A DNA stretch of 64,000 bases, from assembly GCA_040616305.1 (NCBI GenBank), contig CP159918.1:558001-622000 (forward strand), written 5' to 3'. This stretch comes from UBA1876 sp003446665 (lineage in GTDB: Bacteria > Synergistota > Synergistia > Synergistales > Thermovirgaceae). Made by a program: the position numbers and the translations under genes. Below are positions 1 through 9,553 of this stretch, piece after piece; the first letter of the stretch is position 1, and every line of letters starts with the position of its first letter. Below the pieces are notes generated by a model. The model searched no databases. It saw only the letters and a program-made list of their open reading frames with translations, and had not been told where the DNA came from.

Positions 1-2
1 AC

Positions 3-254
3 GAAACTTTCAAAGTCAACGATTTAACCATTCCAGGCGGAAGCCAGCCGCTGGTAGAGGGTATTCTGGATTGCAGATTTGTGATGGATGGCGAAAGTGG
101 CCTCCTTTCAGTATTTATACTTGCGCGTGGCAACCGGAAATATTCCCGCCCGGTGACGCCGGAGAGCCTGAAAGGATGGGATTTCCCGCTCCCATCTGGC
201 GCGCGGAATTATCATCTTACAGTAATAAATAAGGGATGGAGGGTCAGAAATTGA
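3..254 (+). CDS. C-terminal part of a pilin-like or pilus-assembly protein (5' truncated)
   Basis: An open frame enters from the left edge and ends at the TGA at 252-254, giving about 83 residues with no stop. The visible part is a soluble beta-rich-looking tail without membrane segments. I do not recognise a domain in it. Its stop overlaps the TTG start of the next gene, which is a pilus-assembly-type protein, and a PilY1-like gene follows. The context therefore suggests a minor pilin or another type IV pilus component. That function is inferred from neighbours only. Confidence 0.55.
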   Translation, partial: ETFKVNDLTIPGGSQPLVEGILDCRFVMDGESGLLSVFILARGNRKYSRPVTPESLKGWDFPLPSGARNYHLTVINKGWRVRN

Positions 255-910
255 ACTTTAGAAGCGAAATAGAAATAAAAAGAAAAGGTCTGGCTCTTCC
301 AATGACCCTGGTTATCCTTCTTTTTGGATCCGTTTTGGTAGCAACGGCATTCTACATTGTGCAGAATATGTACTCAACTTCACGCCATACGGTCACCCAT
401 ACGGAACTTTACAATGCCGCGCAAACGGGCATAGAAATGGCGAAAAGTATTATTCTCGAAAACAAGGATGATATTCTAGTACCTGCAAATCCCTTTACCT
501 ACGACCACACTTCATCTGGAAGAGAAGACCGTTTAGACTCTATTCGGGCGAGGACAGACTCCGATTTTCTGGATAAAGATCTAAGGCCGGTCCCCACGGA
601 ACACATAGGGATCCAGAATGTGGAAGTCAACGTTGATATACTGGACTGTTATTACGAACTCGATGGTGTCGATTTTGAAGATTTAGGAAACAAGCTTGAC
701 GAGCTTCCTCCCCAGTGGGAGGCTGGGAGTGGCTCAGGCGGGTCCTTTACAGGAATGGTTGAAGGTACTTCAGTGATCATGGACCCGGGCAGGAATATCA
801 TGTTCGGTGGCGGAGAAGGACAGCGGAGATATGTCATTCGATCGACTGCTACCTACGAGAATCAGGCTGTAACAATTGAAGTCTTGGTGAGGGTGAAAGA
901 TGATGATTAA
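251..910 (+). CDS. PilX-like type IV pilus assembly protein
   Basis: This protein of about 219 residues begins with a short basic leader, then the prepilin-like junction KRKG/LALPMTLVILL and one hydrophobic helix (about residues 14-36), followed by a soluble domain. Proline replaces the usual glutamate at position +5 region of the mature protein, as seen in PilX/PulK-like minor components. I prefer the TTG at 251: GGAGGG at 238-243 sits 7 bases upstream, and the TTG overlaps the TGA of the preceding gene. The ATG at 236 would precede that ribosome site. The next gene overlaps its 3' end, so the three genes are translationally coupled. The likely role is priming or shaping type IV pili at the inner membrane; the family call is moderately sure. 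Confidence 0.7.
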   Translation: MNFRSEIEIKRKGLALPMTLVILLFGSVLVATAFYIVQNMYSTSRHTVTHTELYNAAQTGIEMAKSIILENKDDILVPANPFTYDHTSSGREDRLDSIRARTDSDFLDKDLRPVPTEHIGIQNVEVNVDILDCYYELDGVDFEDLGNKLDELPPQWEAGSGSGGSFTGMVEGTSVIMDPGRNIMFGGGEGQRRYVIRSTATYENQAVTIEVLVRVKDDD

Positions 911-3209
911 AAGGGTTTTTTGCAAGTTCAGAATGTTTTTGTTCCTGCTGTTGTTTGCAATGGTTGCAGCGGTGACCGGACCACCTTCGGCGGATGCCTA
1001 TACGGTTTCGATTGATGAGCTTGAATTATGGCCAGTATGGCCCAAACCGACCACATCTTCCAACGTGTTCGAACCTCCCTCTTTCCAAAGCATCGGGCAG
1101 AACTATTCTGCGTGGGTTACTTTCGAGAAACCAGCGGACGGAATGTACAATTACAGCGATTTCTTTTGGAAAGCGGATCTGATTGTTCGTGGTCTTGTAG
1201 AGGAAGACGGTAAATTCAAATATTTCCCTATTATTGAGCAAATGAACCACGGAATAGGAACACTTGGATACTTTGTAAACGGAAACACTTTTGCAACTTT
1301 CCCGAGTTCAAAAAACCCCGCGATTGAGGGAAAATTCAGTGAATACACGGTCATTAAAATGCATAAAGAAAACTGGCTTACGATTTATAATGATAGTAAT
1401 ACCACTGTTCTTGGAGAGTACCCGAACCAGGGTTTTGGAGATTGGTTTGATTACTCACGCTGGATGGACTTTACAAAAGGAACAGCAGCTGACTTTGTCC
1501 TCGCCGACTCCGGCCATGCACCACCCCTGATTGCCTGGGAGGAGGATTTCTGGGTAACAAGTTTCATTGATTTGAAAAAAGAATCTGTACCGCCGGGCTG
1601 GAAGGACAGGCTTTTTGTTTTCCTGCCGACGAATCAGGGCGTTCTCAGCATGTATGAGGTAAACAAAAGCCTCAACGCAAGAGTTGACAGAAGGTGGGCG
1701 GTTATGCCTCAGCCGGCATTTCGTCAGGCCGTCTATCATGAAGCTCAGCAAGTACAGTATGGGGAATTCTCCCGGTTCACGTTATTGGATGGACCTGTTT
1801 ATGTACGAGACGTTCAGGTAAACGGGAATCGTGAATGGCGAAGGATTTTGGTGGGAACGACGGGGCTTGGCACAGAGCAGAGAAACAAGCCCGCAGAGGC
1901 CTGGGAGGCAGAAACAGGGTATTCTATCAAAGGATCAGGAAATACGCCCGGAGATGTCTCAACTAGTAGCAACTTCGGGATTTACGCGATTGATGTCACG
2001 GATCCGGAATCACCGAAGCCTTTGTGGGCGGTTAGCAATATCGAATATACAAGGCCTCTCGATAACAACCATTTAGATGAACCTAAAGTGTTACATCCTG
2101 CAAGCGGTTCAATTGACACAGCCAGCATCCTTCATTATGAAAATCTCAAATATTGCCTTACCAAGCCTATTATTGGATTTACTCAACCAGGTGGCACAAA
2201 CACGCGCACGTGGCATGTGCTTCTCGTTGGAGTGGACAAGAGTAACAAGTATCGTTGGTACAATATAGATTCCCTTTCGGGTAATGTTATTGATTCAGGA
2301 ACTTTCTCGCATAGTGGTTTTGAAGAAACGGTTCCCACTAGCAGTTATGGTAGCTGGGGATTGATGGACCTGCATGGTGAATGGAACTACGAAGACATTT
2401 TCCCCACCAGGATGCTTGCGGCTTACCCTAAGGAGGGCGGTCTCCCGGTCCTTACCGACGTATACATTTATCTTTCGAACGGCACTTTGTACAAGTGGAA
2501 CGTCCAAGACGGGACAGCTCCGGAAAGGAAGGTAAGGTTATATTCCGGGACAAATCCAAAAAGACCTGCTCCGATTATCACCGATTTCGACATCGCTTAT
2601 ACAGATTATAACAAAACAGGGACGCCCAATACCCTGATTTCGTTGGTAGCAGCGTATGACCATTCGGCAACCTCCCAGGATGTCTTCGGTTTGGTTATTC
2701 TTGACCTGGATCGAGGGATATCATCAGTGAATTTTCAGACGGACCTTGCATGGGGACAGACGGGCAATGTGCTTGAAACCTTGAAAGAAGCTGGCATAGC
2801 AGGTGTGCAGCTGGATTATAAGCCCAAGACCGGACCGGCTCAGAAATTCAAAAGCGTAGTCGGCTCTCCGATATTTATCGACAACGTTTTGTATTTGGCT
2901 GTTTATGACATGAATAATGAACAACCGATACTCAGCCGCTTCTATGAAATTAATCTTAGTAGCGAGATGTTGGAAGGGAAGAAAAAAATTTCTTTGGAAG
3001 AATTCTTAACAGATTATCCTGGCATTGAAATATCGGCTATCGTGGTGGATTCGAAAGGGTATTTACATATTTTCGACAGTGAGGGAAACCACCCGGAAGG
3101 ATTCGAGCCGTTCCCTGTTCTTGCTGAAGGCGACGGTCCCGGATTTGGTCAAGACCCTGATCCTTCCCCAGTGAAGGTCGTTTCCTGGAGAACCAGGACA
3201 GCTCAATAG
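900..3209 (+). CDS. PilY1-like secreted beta-propeller protein
   Basis: The protein has about 769 residues with an N-terminal signal peptide (basic start, hydrophobic core about 11-27, likely cleavage after ADA near residue 33). The middle and C-terminal parts resemble the PilY1/PilC beta-propeller: a block with LLDGPVYVRDVQVNG, then RRILVGTTGLG, then YAIDVTDPESPKPLW, and later YLSNGTLYKW. In the family this propeller sits at the pilus tip and in the outer envelope, and acts in pilus extension and adhesion. The gene overlaps the PilX-like gene by 11 bases and has GAGGG 6 bases before the ATG at 900 (ATG at 903 is also possible). It ends the pilus gene set in this window. The long N-terminal half has no domain I recognise. 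Confidence 0.65.
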   Translation: MMIKRVFCKFRMFLFLLLFAMVAAVTGPPSADAYTVSIDELELWPVWPKPTTSSNVFEPPSFQSIGQNYSAWVTFEKPADGMYNYSDFFWKADLIVRGLVEEDGKFKYFPIIEQMNHGIGTLGYFVNGNTFATFPSSKNPAIEGKFSEYTVIKMHKENWLTIYNDSNTTVLGEYPNQGFGDWFDYSRWMDFTKGTAADFVLADSGHAPPLIAWEEDFWVTSFIDLKKESVPPGWKDRLFVFLPTNQGVLSMYEVNKSLNARVDRRWAVMPQPAFRQAVYHEAQQVQYGEFSRFTLLDGPVYVRDVQVNGNREWRRILVGTTGLGTEQRNKPAEAWEAETGYSIKGSGNTPGDVSTSSNFGIYAIDVTDPESPKPLWAVSNIEYTRPLDNNHLDEPKVLHPASGSIDTASILHYENLKYCLTKPIIGFTQPGGTNTRTWHVLLVGVDKSNKYRWYNIDSLSGNVIDSGTFSHSGFEETVPTSSYGSWGLMDLHGEWNYEDIFPTRMLAAYPKEGGLPVLTDVYIYLSNGTLYKWNVQDGTAPERKVRLYSGTNPKRPAPIITDFDIAYTDYNKTGTPNTLISLVAAYDHSATSQDVFGLVILDLDRGISSVNFQTDLAWGQTGNVLETLKEAGIAGVQLDYKPKTGPAQKFKSVVGSPIFIDNVLYLAVYDMNNEQPILSRFYEINLSSEMLEGKKKISLEEFLTDYPGIEISAIVVDSKGYLHIFDSEGNHPEGFEPFPVLAEGDGPGFGQDPDPSPVKVVSWRTRTAQ

Positions 3210-3231
3210 TATTGCAGAAGGGAAAGTTTTA

Positions 3232-3903
3232 GTGCTGAGTTTTAACGATTTCACAATCCTCCAGAACACCCTGGCATCACGGGTAGTTCTGGAGGATCTT
3301 TTTTCGCGGCCCGTCAGGTATGTTGGCGGGGTGGACGTTTCCTATTCGAAGAGGGGGAGGTCTTCCACGGCCTGTGCCGCGGCGGTGGTGATGGACACAA
3401 CAGACTGGTCTGTCGTGGACTTCGCCTCGGCCTTTCTCGAAAGCTCCATGCCCTACGTGCCTGGTTACCTCTCCTTCAGGGAAATCCCCGTGCTCTTCAA
3501 GGCTTATGAAAAACTCCAGATTTTGCCCGACCTCTGGCTCGTGGACGGGGCGGGGATCGCCCATCCAAGACGGATTGGCCTGGCGTCTCATTTCGGTGTC
3601 CTCTTGGATGTCCCATCTATAGGCGTGGCAAAAAGCCGACTGGTGGGAAGCCACGAAGAACTGCCAGCGGGAAAGGGAAGCCGTGTCCCGCTGAAAGAGG
3701 AAAAAACCGGCGAGGTGATCGGCACGGTGCTCCGTTCCCGCGCGGGGGTGAAGCCCCTTTTCGTGAGCCCCGGCCACGGGGTGTCCATGGCTTCTGCTCC
3801 GGACATGGTACTTTCCTGCTGCACCGGGTACCGCCTTCCGGAGCCGATACGGTCGGCCCACAACATGGTTACCCTGCTAAAAAAGAGTGTCCCTTCCACG
3901 TGA
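3232..3903 (+). CDS. nfi: Endonuclease V (deoxyinosine 3' endonuclease)
   Basis: This 223-residue protein matches the usual length of endonuclease V, which nicks DNA or RNA on the 3' side of deoxyinosine and other deaminated bases. The family landmarks are all visible: GGVDVSY with catalytic Asp35, YVPGYLSFRE with Glu84, and DGAGIAHPRRIGLASHFGV with Asp105, followed by GVAKSRL. These three acidic residues form the metal site. The start is GTG at 3232, preceded by a purine-rich AGAAGGGAAAG. It begins 22 bases after the pilus gene, so it may be read through from that operon. The assignment is secure. Confidence 0.93.
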   Translation: MLSFNDFTILQNTLASRVVLEDLFSRPVRYVGGVDVSYSKRGRSSTACAAAVVMDTTDWSVVDFASAFLESSMPYVPGYLSFREIPVLFKAYEKLQILPDLWLVDGAGIAHPRRIGLASHFGVLLDVPSIGVAKSRLVGSHEELPAGKGSRVPLKEEKTGEVIGTVLRSRAGVKPLFVSPGHGVSMASAPDMVLSCCTGYRLPEPIRSAHNMVTLLKKSVPST

Positions 3904-3955
3904 TCCTTGTTTTCAGGGTTATAATGCCGAAAGAACCATTCATGGAGGGATCATC

Positions 3956-4810
3956 ATGATTATCGATACTCATGTCCACCTATACCCGCCTGATGTGGTA
4001 AGAGAATGGGAAAAGATTGCTGAAAAAGAGCCCTATTTCAAGCTGCTCTGCTCTGGGAAGGTCCACAAGTGGGCCGTAGCGGAGGACCTGTTTGAAATGA
4101 TGGAATCCGATAACATCGACCAGTGCTGGGCCACCAGCTTTGCCTTTCGCGATCCAGGTCTTTGCCGCCATTGCAATGACTACGTTATCGAGACGTCGGA
4201 GCGTTCCGGAGGTCGGGTAAAGGGTCTTGCCGTGGTTAACCCGCTGAGCCGAGACTTTGAAAAAGAGATATTCCGTTGCAGGGAAGCGGGCATGGTTGGT
4301 GTGGGCGAACTTTTCCCCGATGGCCAGGTTTTTGATATAACCGACGAGCGTCAGACCTGGCGGCTCGCGGCGGCGTGCCGGGATGCCGGTATGTTTTTGA
4401 TGCTTCACACTGCGGAACAAGTGGGGCACGACTATCCCGGCAAGGGCACTGCGGGCCCGAAGGAGGCCGCTGCTTTTTGTCTGAACCACCCAGGTCTTGC
4501 CGTGGTTTTCGCCCACATGGGAGGGGGACTCTGGCAGTACGAGATGATGCCGGAGATGAAAATCTGCCTGCAAAACGCCTGGTACGATACTGCGGCTGTA
4601 CCCTTTTTGTTTGATGCCGCCATCTTCAGGGCCGTCTTCGCCGCCGGTGTGGGGCAAAAGATCCTTTACGGTAGCGATTTTCCACTTTTGAGGATAAAGC
4701 GCTTCAAACGGATGCTCGGCGAGGCTTCTTTGTCTCCTGAGGAAGAGTCCGCGTTGTTTGGTGGCAACGCAAAGGAAGTTGAAAGCAGGGCACTGCTGCT
4801 TTCTGACTGA
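3956..4810 (+). CDS. Amidohydrolase-2 family metal-dependent hydrolase
   Basis: This 284-residue protein has a TIM-barrel amidohydrolase pattern: DTHVHLYP at the N-terminus (metal-binding HxH), LHTA (about residue 160), FAHMGG and a C-terminal YGSDFP with the metal Asp. This is the PF04909 type (ACMSD/uronate-isomerase-like). The substrate cannot be read from the sequence. The ATG at 3956 is chosen because GGAGGG lies 6 bases upstream; an upstream in-frame start would overlap nfi. It is convergent with the antiporter operon, and only about 30 bases separate them. Confidence 0.85.
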   Translation: MIIDTHVHLYPPDVVREWEKIAEKEPYFKLLCSGKVHKWAVAEDLFEMMESDNIDQCWATSFAFRDPGLCRHCNDYVIETSERSGGRVKGLAVVNPLSRDFEKEIFRCREAGMVGVGELFPDGQVFDITDERQTWRLAAACRDAGMFLMLHTAEQVGHDYPGKGTAGPKEAAAFCLNHPGLAVVFAHMGGGLWQYEMMPEMKICLQNAWYDTAAVPFLFDAAIFRAVFAAGVGQKILYGSDFPLLRIKRFKRMLGEASLSPEEESALFGGNAKEVESRALLLSD

Positions 4811-4839
4811 ACGCCTTTACGGTGACGGCGCAAAAGGGT

Positions 4840-6312
4840 TTACCGGCCCGAGAGGAAAAACAACACCAGGAGAGCGACGAAGATTACAGTCGCTATGTAG
4901 TAACGCAACTTGCCCGAGTGAAGCAGGGCTATTGTGGATGTGCCCTGTGCCAGCACAGGTGCTAGCTTTGAAACAATCCTGTCTACGTCGGGAATCTTGT
5001 GTTCGGCCGGCGTCAAAAGACCGCGAAAGAAGACGAACAGGACGCAGCCGACAAGAAACGGCCAGACCGCCGAAAGAATGGACTCTCTTTCGAAAAAGCC
5101 CGAAAATTGAAGCTGCAAAAAGGCAGGCAGCTTTTCCGGAAACACCCCTAGGGCCACTGTAGCTACGGCAAGCAATGCCATCCCGGCGTTACGGAATTCG
5201 TCATTGCCAGCTTTCGGCAGTTCTCCGGCCTTGGCGTGCAGAGAGTGACTTCCCGTTGCGAAAAAGCCGAAGTACCCCAGCTTGCAGAAAGACAATACTG
5301 TACCAACGTTGACAGCCTGCAGGGCCCAAAGACCTGCGTAGTGCGAGCCTTCCTTGAGGGATGCCTTGACCATGGCCTTGCTGGCGAAACCGCTCATACC
5401 TGGAAAACCTGAAATTGCGAGGGCGCCCACCATGAAAAGGCCAAAAGTGACGGGGAAGTATTGGGCGGCGCCACTGCCCAAAAATCGCAGATCTCGCGTT
5501 CCAAAAGCTTTTTCCAGTGTGCCTACCGATAAAAAGAGAAGTCCCTTGAACAATGCGTGGGCGACGGCGTGATATGCGGCGGCGGCAATCCCGAAGGATG
5601 TGCCGGCCCCCAGCGCGGAGACCACGTACCCTAGCTGGCTTATGGTATGGTAGGCCAAAAGACGTTTCGCGTCATACTGCATCAGTGCCTGGAAAACCCC
5701 ATAGAGGGCCATGATTATGCCCAAAACCAAAAGGACCCGCGAGGCATCGGGCGACGCGAGCCTTGCGAGACCGTAGACGCCCAGCTTTACGGCGAGCCCC
5801 GAAAGCAGGGCGCTTGCTGGTATCGGCGCCTCACTGTGAACTTTTGGAAGCCAGAAATGAAGCACCGGGAGCGCGGCCTTTATACCCAACCCAGTGATGA
5901 AAAACCAAAGAAGCTTTGAAGGGACCGGTCCGATCGCCGAGGTTCCTGTTTCGCTTATGAGCAACGCTGTTCCTGTAAGGAGCAAAAGCGACCCCGCCAA
6001 CTGTGCCAAAAGATAGTAGATGGCTGTCCTGAAATTCGTTTGGATGATCATGGGAAAAAGAACAAGTGTCGAGAGTTCCAGGAAAATGGCAAAAAAGAAC
6101 CAGTCACCGGTAAAGACGGCGAGGCAGGAAAAGAAGCAAAAAGCCCAGGGTGCAATGATAAAAAGCTTCAGCTCTGCCGGTCTACCACGATCCGCGTATC
6201 CGAGCGTGTAGATGGAGACGGATGCGGCCATCAAAAGCGCAAGGGCTGCCATTACCATCGATAAGGGATCGTTTAAAAAATAAAGTGACAGGGCTGGGCC
6301 GGCTTCCCGCAC
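4840..6312 (-). CDS. Mrp/Mbh-type NuoL/M/N-like antiporter subunit (third copy, operon-distal)
   Basis: This 490-residue, roughly 14-helix membrane protein belongs to the proton-conducting NuoL/M/N (MnhD/MrpD) family. The ion-path residues are kept: Glu79 in FAIFLELSTL, Lys176 in LSGLAVKLGVYGL and Lys256 in AHALFKGLLFL, plus LHFWLPKVHSEAP. It is the last gene of the antiporter operon, 13 bases after the second copy, and the two are clearly related. Lengths and the start MREAGPALSLYFL suggest that the extreme N-terminal helices seen in the first copy are missing. In the complex it should carry one proton or sodium channel. Confidence 0.85.
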   Translation of the reverse strand: MREAGPALSLYFLNDPLSMVMAALALLMAASVSIYTLGYADRGRPAELKLFIIAPWAFCFFSCLAVFTGDWFFFAIFLELSTLVLFPMIIQTNFRTAIYYLLAQLAGSLLLLTGTALLISETGTSAIGPVPSKLLWFFITGLGIKAALPVLHFWLPKVHSEAPIPASALLSGLAVKLGVYGLARLASPDASRVLLVLGIIMALYGVFQALMQYDAKRLLAYHTISQLGYVVSALGAGTSFGIAAAAYHAVAHALFKGLLFLSVGTLEKAFGTRDLRFLGSGAAQYFPVTFGLFMVGALAISGFPGMSGFASKAMVKASLKEGSHYAGLWALQAVNVGTVLSFCKLGYFGFFATGSHSLHAKAGELPKAGNDEFRNAGMALLAVATVALGVFPEKLPAFLQLQFSGFFERESILSAVWPFLVGCVLFVFFRGLLTPAEHKIPDVDRIVSKLAPVLAQGTSTIALLHSGKLRYYIATVIFVALLVLFFLSGR

Positions 6313-6325
6313 GTACTCACCACCT

Positions 6326-7729
6326 TCAAGATAACATCGACAAAAGGACCATGAGAAAGGAAAGTGCTACCATAACGTAAAAATTGAGAGATCCACCGTG
6401 CATCCTCGACAGGAGACTTGACGATACCAGTACTAAATCTTTGATCTTTAGGACGGGGCCCAGGACATCAGGCAATCCGCGAGGCAGAGCCTTGGAAGAG
6501 ATCTCGACGCAAAAATACAGCACGCACCCTACGCCGGCCTGGACCAGGTAGGAGGTGTATGGAGATTTTTCCACAGGCAGCGAAGCTGTTATCCTCGACA
6601 ACCATTCCTGGTTTGTCCCCAAAGCCGCCAGTATAAGGGAAAGACCGCCCAAGGCTGCCCATGCCCAGGTTTTAGATCCGTCGTTTTTGGCGGCAGTGGT
6701 GCCCTTTAGGGAAATTAGCCCGTTGTGGGAAAGAAAGGGCAATATGGCGCGTAGCAGATAGGCTGCCGTTACAGCCCCTGAAAGCTTAAGCGCCGTTAAG
6801 GACCATCCCACCGGAAGGTCCCTCAAAGCGGTGAGTACTGTTTCCTTGGGCGTGTAAGACGCACTTGGCGGAAAACCAGAAGAGGCGAATGCACCGAAGA
6901 CAAGAAAGGCCGTAACTGCGGGCATAATGCGGGTGGCCCCCCGGAGGGACTCGAGATCCAGGGTTCCGGCTGTTTTTTCGATCATCCCCGAGTCCAGAAA
7001 GAGCAGGCCTTTGAAAAGGGCGTGGACAAAAGCGTAAATGGCCGTGGCCACACCTGCCCCGGCTCCAGCGGCGGCGGTCATGAATCCCAGGTGGCTCATG
7101 GTCGAATAGGCCAGCAGGCGCTTGATGTCTTTTGAAAAAAGGGCCATGATTCCCCCGTAAAGGACCATAACCACCCCGATGGCTGGCAGGGGAGCGAAGC
7201 CCTCGGGGAAGGCTCGCAGTAGCCCGTAGACGCCGAGCTTGACAGCGAAACCTGAGAGCAGGGCGCTCGCTGGTGCGGGGGCTTTTGAATGGGCTTCGGG
7301 CAGCCAGAAATGAAGTATGGGGAACGCCGCTTTTGTTCCGAGCCCCGCGAGGAAAAACCAGCGCCAGGTAGCCGAAACAGGACCAATGGCCAGACTACCG
7401 CCGACAGTCGCCGAACCGGCGGCTCCGACAAGGAGAAGTCCCGCTCCGCCCAACTGAACAAGCAGGTAAAGCGTCGCGGCCTGCCTGTCCTTGAAGGCGA
7501 TCATCCTCCACAAAGCCAGTGTCGACAGTTCCACGAAGACGACGAAAACCAGCCAGTCGCTTGCGAAGAGGGCTCCAAGAAAAGCCGCCCAGCATCCCGC
7601 GACTAGCAGTCGGAAATTTCGCCGGTAAGAGGTGTGAAAATACCACTGCCCAAAGAGGATTACGGCAGCCGAAAGTAGGGTCGCCGCGGCTGCGAAAGTC
7701 CAGCTGAGGGAATCAGGGGCGAAGTTCAT
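6326..7729 (-). CDS. Mrp/Mbh-type NuoL/M/N-like antiporter subunit (second copy)
   Basis: This 467-residue polytopic membrane protein is of the NuoL/M/N family. It retains Glu67 in FVELSTLALW, Lys164 in LSGFAVKLGVYGL and Lys240 in VHALFKGLLFL, and the FWLPEAHSKAPAP motif. These residues form the half-channels for ion movement. It lacks the roughly 65 N-terminal residues present in the upstream MnhD-like protein. The start is 25 bases downstream of the first copy's stop. Three such subunits in tandem would imply three ion paths in one complex. Confidence 0.85.
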   Translation of the reverse strand: MNFAPDSLSWTFAAAATLLSAAVILFGQWYFHTSYRRNFRLLVAGCWAAFLGALFASDWLVFVVFVELSTLALWRMIAFKDRQAATLYLLVQLGGAGLLLVGAAGSATVGGSLAIGPVSATWRWFFLAGLGTKAAFPILHFWLPEAHSKAPAPASALLSGFAVKLGVYGLLRAFPEGFAPLPAIGVVMVLYGGIMALFSKDIKRLLAYSTMSHLGFMTAAAGAGAGVATAIYAFVHALFKGLLFLDSGMIEKTAGTLDLESLRGATRIMPAVTAFLVFGAFASSGFPPSASYTPKETVLTALRDLPVGWSLTALKLSGAVTAAYLLRAILPFLSHNGLISLKGTTAAKNDGSKTWAWAALGGLSLILAALGTNQEWLSRITASLPVEKSPYTSYLVQAGVGCVLYFCVEISSKALPRGLPDVLGPVLKIKDLVLVSSSLLSRMHGGSLNFYVMVALSFLMVLLSMLS

Positions 7730-7754
7730 TGGTGTCCCCTCTTTCTAACGGTTC

Positions 7755-9221
7755 TCACTCGGCCAGTACCGCCGCGATGTAGGCCGCCGTATCGACGGCC
7801 CGGGTACCGATGCCCGTGAAGGCGTTCCACAGGGGAGAAATGAAGGGGGCGAACCCTAGCAGAACACACAAGGCCGCAAAAACGACCGTCACCCGAAGGG
7901 GCCAGTAGTAGGGTTTTCTTCCGGGTGGGGCTTCTCCCTGAGAATAGAAGGCGGAAAGGATCCGCAGATAATAAAATGCGGAGAGGACCGTGCCCAAGGC
8001 AAGGGCCAGGGCCGCGACTATGTTCCCGGCATCGATGGAAGCGAGCATCAAAAACCATTTTCCCATGAACCCGTTAAGAGGCGGGATCCCCACTATGGCG
8101 GCTGTTAGAATTGTAAAGACAATGACGAATCCCTTGCGGTGCTGGAAGAGTCCCCGCATCTTTGAGATTTCCCTGGTTTTTATATCCTCCGCCAGCTGTC
8201 CGGCGGCGATGAAAAGCCCCCCTTTCATGAACATGTGGTTGAAGGCCTGAAAAACCGCCGCTGTTATACCCGCTGCCGTTCCGGTACCGACGCCGACGAG
8301 AATATACCCTATCTGAGCTACCGTGGAGTAGGCAAGAAGCCTCTTGATGTCTTCCTGCCTGATGGCCATGAGGTGCCCACCCAGAATCGACAGTATGCCT
8401 ATTGAGGAAATCATCGTGAAGAAGGCCGGCCTGGATTCCAAAAAGAACAAAAGAGAGACCCTCGTGAGAGCGTAGATCGAGATTTTTACCACCACGCCCG
8501 AGAGCAATGCGCTCACTGCGGTCTGGGCCGAGGAGTGGGCGTCGGGAAGCCAAAAGTGCACCGGGAAGGCCCCGATTTTCAGGCACAGGCCAAGGAGAAG
8601 GCACGCTGCTATGACTGTCAGGGTTTCCTGGGGGACCTGCTGTGGAAGGGTGACCGACAATAAAGCCATGTTGAGCGTCCCGGTGGCGATGAAAATATAG
8701 GCTGTAGAAAGAAGGATAAAGAAAGCCCCGATCGTCCCCAGGACCAGATATTTCAGTCCAGCCTCAATGGCCTGCCAGGACATTGTGAAAGCTACCAGAA
8801 GATAGGCCGCTAAAGAGAATATCTCGTAGAAGACGAAGAGGTTGAACATGTCCCCTGTTACGAGAATTCCGTTCATTGCGGACTGGAGAAGGAAGAAGAT
8901 CACATAGTAACGCCAGGGCCCTGCCTTGAAGCGCCCATAGGAGACCAAAAACGCAGCCCCGCTTCCTATGGCGGCAAGCACCAGAAACGCTGCCGAGAGC
9001 TTGTCCACTACGAAAACTATGCCCAGTTCCGCCGTCCATCCGCCCAAAAACGCCAAGTTGTGTTCTCGCCACCCCGAGACTGCGGAAGCGACGGTGACTG
9101 CAAAGGACAGCAAAGCGAAAACAGGTATGGCATAGCCCAAAAGTTTGTGCCTGAAAAGGTATATCAAGGGTATTAAAAACGCCCATGACATAGGGACTAT
9201 GACGGCAAAAACGGGCATCAT
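7755..9221 (-). CDS. mnhD: Mrp/Mbh antiporter subunit D (NuoL/M/N-like, full length)
   Basis: This 488-residue protein has the full length expected of MnhD/MrpD and about 14 membrane helices. Conserved ion-path residues are Glu133 in LFVFYEIFSL, Lys246 in LSGVVVKISIYAL and Lys333 in FNHMFMKGGLF, with FPVHFWLPDAHSSA between them. It overlaps mnhC by an ATGA. MnhD with MnhC, B and the small subunits forms a multi-subunit cation/proton antiporter, or the membrane arm of an energy-converting complex. No hydrogenase or ferredoxin-oxidising subunits are present in the window. Confidence 0.9.
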   Translation of the reverse strand: MMPVFAVIVPMSWAFLIPLIYLFRHKLLGYAIPVFALLSFAVTVASAVSGWREHNLAFLGGWTAELGIVFVVDKLSAAFLVLAAIGSGAAFLVSYGRFKAGPWRYYVIFFLLQSAMNGILVTGDMFNLFVFYEIFSLAAYLLVAFTMSWQAIEAGLKYLVLGTIGAFFILLSTAYIFIATGTLNMALLSVTLPQQVPQETLTVIAACLLLGLCLKIGAFPVHFWLPDAHSSAQTAVSALLSGVVVKISIYALTRVSLLFFLESRPAFFTMISSIGILSILGGHLMAIRQEDIKRLLAYSTVAQIGYILVGVGTGTAAGITAAVFQAFNHMFMKGGLFIAAGQLAEDIKTREISKMRGLFQHRKGFVIVFTILTAAIVGIPPLNGFMGKWFLMLASIDAGNIVAALALALGTVLSAFYYLRILSAFYSQGEAPPGRKPYYWPLRVTVVFAALCVLLGFAPFISPLWNAFTGIGTRAVDTAAYIAAVLAE

Positions 9222-9553
9222 CCGCGAAGCCCCCTGATCTTGTCCAGGTCCACAGTCCCGTAGCGGCGGTGAATTTTTATGACCAAAGCCAGCGCCAGCG
9301 CTAAGTCACTTGCGCCGATAACTATGGCCGTCAGTGTGAAAGCATGGGGAAGAGGGTTTACTGAAGCGCCGCTTTTTCCCAGAAGAGGAGGTACCCCTCC
9401 CGGGATGTAACCGGAAGTCACTATCAGAAGAAGCACAGCCGATTCCATGAGGGAAAGCCCCATTACGGTCTTGAAAAGGTTTCGCTTTGAGATAATGGTA
9501 TAAAGCCCTACGCAGAAAATAAAAATCGCCGTGGCGTAGCTTAGCTTGATCAT
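9218..9553 (-). CDS. mnhC: Mrp/Mbh antiporter subunit C (NuoK-like)
   Basis: This 111-residue protein has three predicted membrane helices, like NuoK/MnhC. FKTVMGLSLMESAVLLLIV contains the conserved glutamate of helix 2, and VIGASDLALALALVIKI that of helix 3. The family links the antiporter-like subunits to the rest of the complex. ATGA overlaps join it to both neighbours. Confidence 0.9.
   Translation of the reverse strand: MIKLSYATAIFIFCVGLYTIISKRNLFKTVMGLSLMESAVLLLIVTSGYIPGGVPPLLGKSGASVNPLPHAFTLTAIVIGASDLALALALVIKIHRRYGTVDLDKIRGLRG

Noticed and set aside
3894..3925. TATAAT at 3920-3925 as a promoter for the amidohydrolase
   Set aside because: There is no acceptable -35 box at 16-18 bases, so I did not list it.
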